Below are positions 6,041 through 6,443 of a stretch of 6,443 bases of DNA, in pieces. The position numbers and the translations under genes are program-made. The notes below the pieces were generated by a model. It was not told where the DNA came from, made no database searches, and saw only the letters and a program-made list of their open reading frames with translations. The DNA comes from Spirochaetaceae bacterium. Lineage in GTDB: Bacteria > Spirochaetota > Spirochaetia > DSM-27196 > SLAA01. How positions within the stretch are numbered: the first letter of the stretch is position 1; every line of letters starts with the position of its first letter. Location: assembly GCA_003564775.1 (NCBI GenBank), contig PXEI01000229.1, positions 1-6,443 of the forward strand, read 5' to 3'.

Positions 6041-6443
6041 ATGGCACAGTACTCCGACCGAATGATAGCACGTCTAGAAGCTCTAAGCGCAAAGTTTGCG
6101 ATTCAGCTCCCCGACAAGCTTACCCTCATTCGAGACACCTACAGCGCAGTGTTTGCCGGGTTCTCCAGCGACAGGGCAGATGCGGCTGGCGAGACCAAGG
6201 CTCTGATAGCGCTTCTGCGAAACGAGCTCCATAAGCTTGCTGGCACCGGCGCTACCTTTGGTTTTGCAGAGCTTTCAGCCGCCGCACGATACTTCGAAGA
6301 GTTACTTGAACCCTTCATCGACAGCAAACAGGGCCCAGCTACTGCCGAGTTGACGCCATCGGTACGCCCAAGCTTTGATGCAGCCTACACAGCGCTCCTT
6401 GGGGCAGTTGGCCCACACGCGCGAGAACCCCAGACCCAGGACC
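6041..6443 (+). CDS. HPt-domain (histidine phosphotransfer) protein, 3' end outside the window
   Basis: An open frame with no stop to the window edge, 134 complete codons if it starts at 6041. The segment LLRNELHKLAGTGATFGFAELS matches the HPt helix motif HxLxGxxxxxG; the phospho-accepting histidine would be H64 (codon 6230-6232). HPt domains relay phosphoryl groups between response-regulator receivers and histidine kinases in the cytoplasm. The start at ATG 6041 is preferred because AAGGGAG (6023-6029) lies 11 nt upstream and the HPt helix bundle begins soon after. The frame is open back to an ATG at 5948, which would add 31 residues including HEAHMAHMAF but has no clear ribosome site. After the HPt helices the chain becomes Pro/Ala-rich like a linker, so a further domain may follow beyond the edge. 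The gene is divergent from the DtxR-type regulator. Confidence 0.75.
   Translation, partial: MAQYSDRMIARLEALSAKFAIQLPDKLTLIRDTYSAVFAGFSSDRADAAGETKALIALLRNELHKLAGTGATFGFAELSAAARYFEELLEPFIDSKQGPATAELTPSVRPSFDAAYTALLGAVGPHAREPQTQD

Overview
The window looks like ordinary bacterial chromosome of moderate to high GC, about 55% by eye. It carries core genes for tRNA supply, DNA repair, queuosine synthesis and pyrimidine synthesis, mixed with chemotaxis and phosphorelay genes. No insertion sequence, phage gene, CRISPR array or rRNA is visible. A soluble chemoreceptor, an electron-transfer-type dihydroorotate dehydrogenase (PyrK plus PyrD) and an HPt protein suggest a motile, probably anaerobic or facultative, free-living Gram-negative bacterium. 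A spirochaete or a deltaproteobacterium would fit, but nothing here fixes the phylum.

Layout. A tRNA-Pro(TGG) gene lies at 19-91 on the minus strand, with its own promoter at 143-171. A plus-strand promoter at 240-267 starts a rightward cluster of four genes. The first is an 81-residue miniature paralogue of a chemoreceptor (322-567). Next come the full chemoreceptor (624-1946), nth endonuclease III (1951-2610) and queG epoxyqueuosine reductase (2607-3725). Spacing after the receptor is 4 nt and then an ATGA overlap, so the last three genes are probably one transcript. This cluster converges, with a 26-nt gap, on a leftward cluster that reads from its promoter side as DtxR/MntR-type regulator (5894-5409), pyrK (5424-4648) and pyrD (4657-3752), each overlapping the next. 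A divergent gene with an HPt domain starts near 6041 and runs off the right edge. The region between the regulator and this gene carries repeated GGTTAA motifs and an interrupted palindrome.

How the genes work together. PyrK and PyrD form one heterotetrameric enzyme that oxidises dihydroorotate and passes electrons to NAD+. Nth and QueG are both iron-sulphur enzymes, but their pathways are unrelated to each other and to the receptor.

The points most worth a second look are three. The miniature receptor gene matches its neighbour along its whole length if exactly two in-frame segments (30 and 320 codons) are removed. The full receptor joins a CdaR/diacid-type sensor to a cytoplasmic signalling domain. 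A metalloregulator-family protein with altered metal ligands heads the pyrKD operon.
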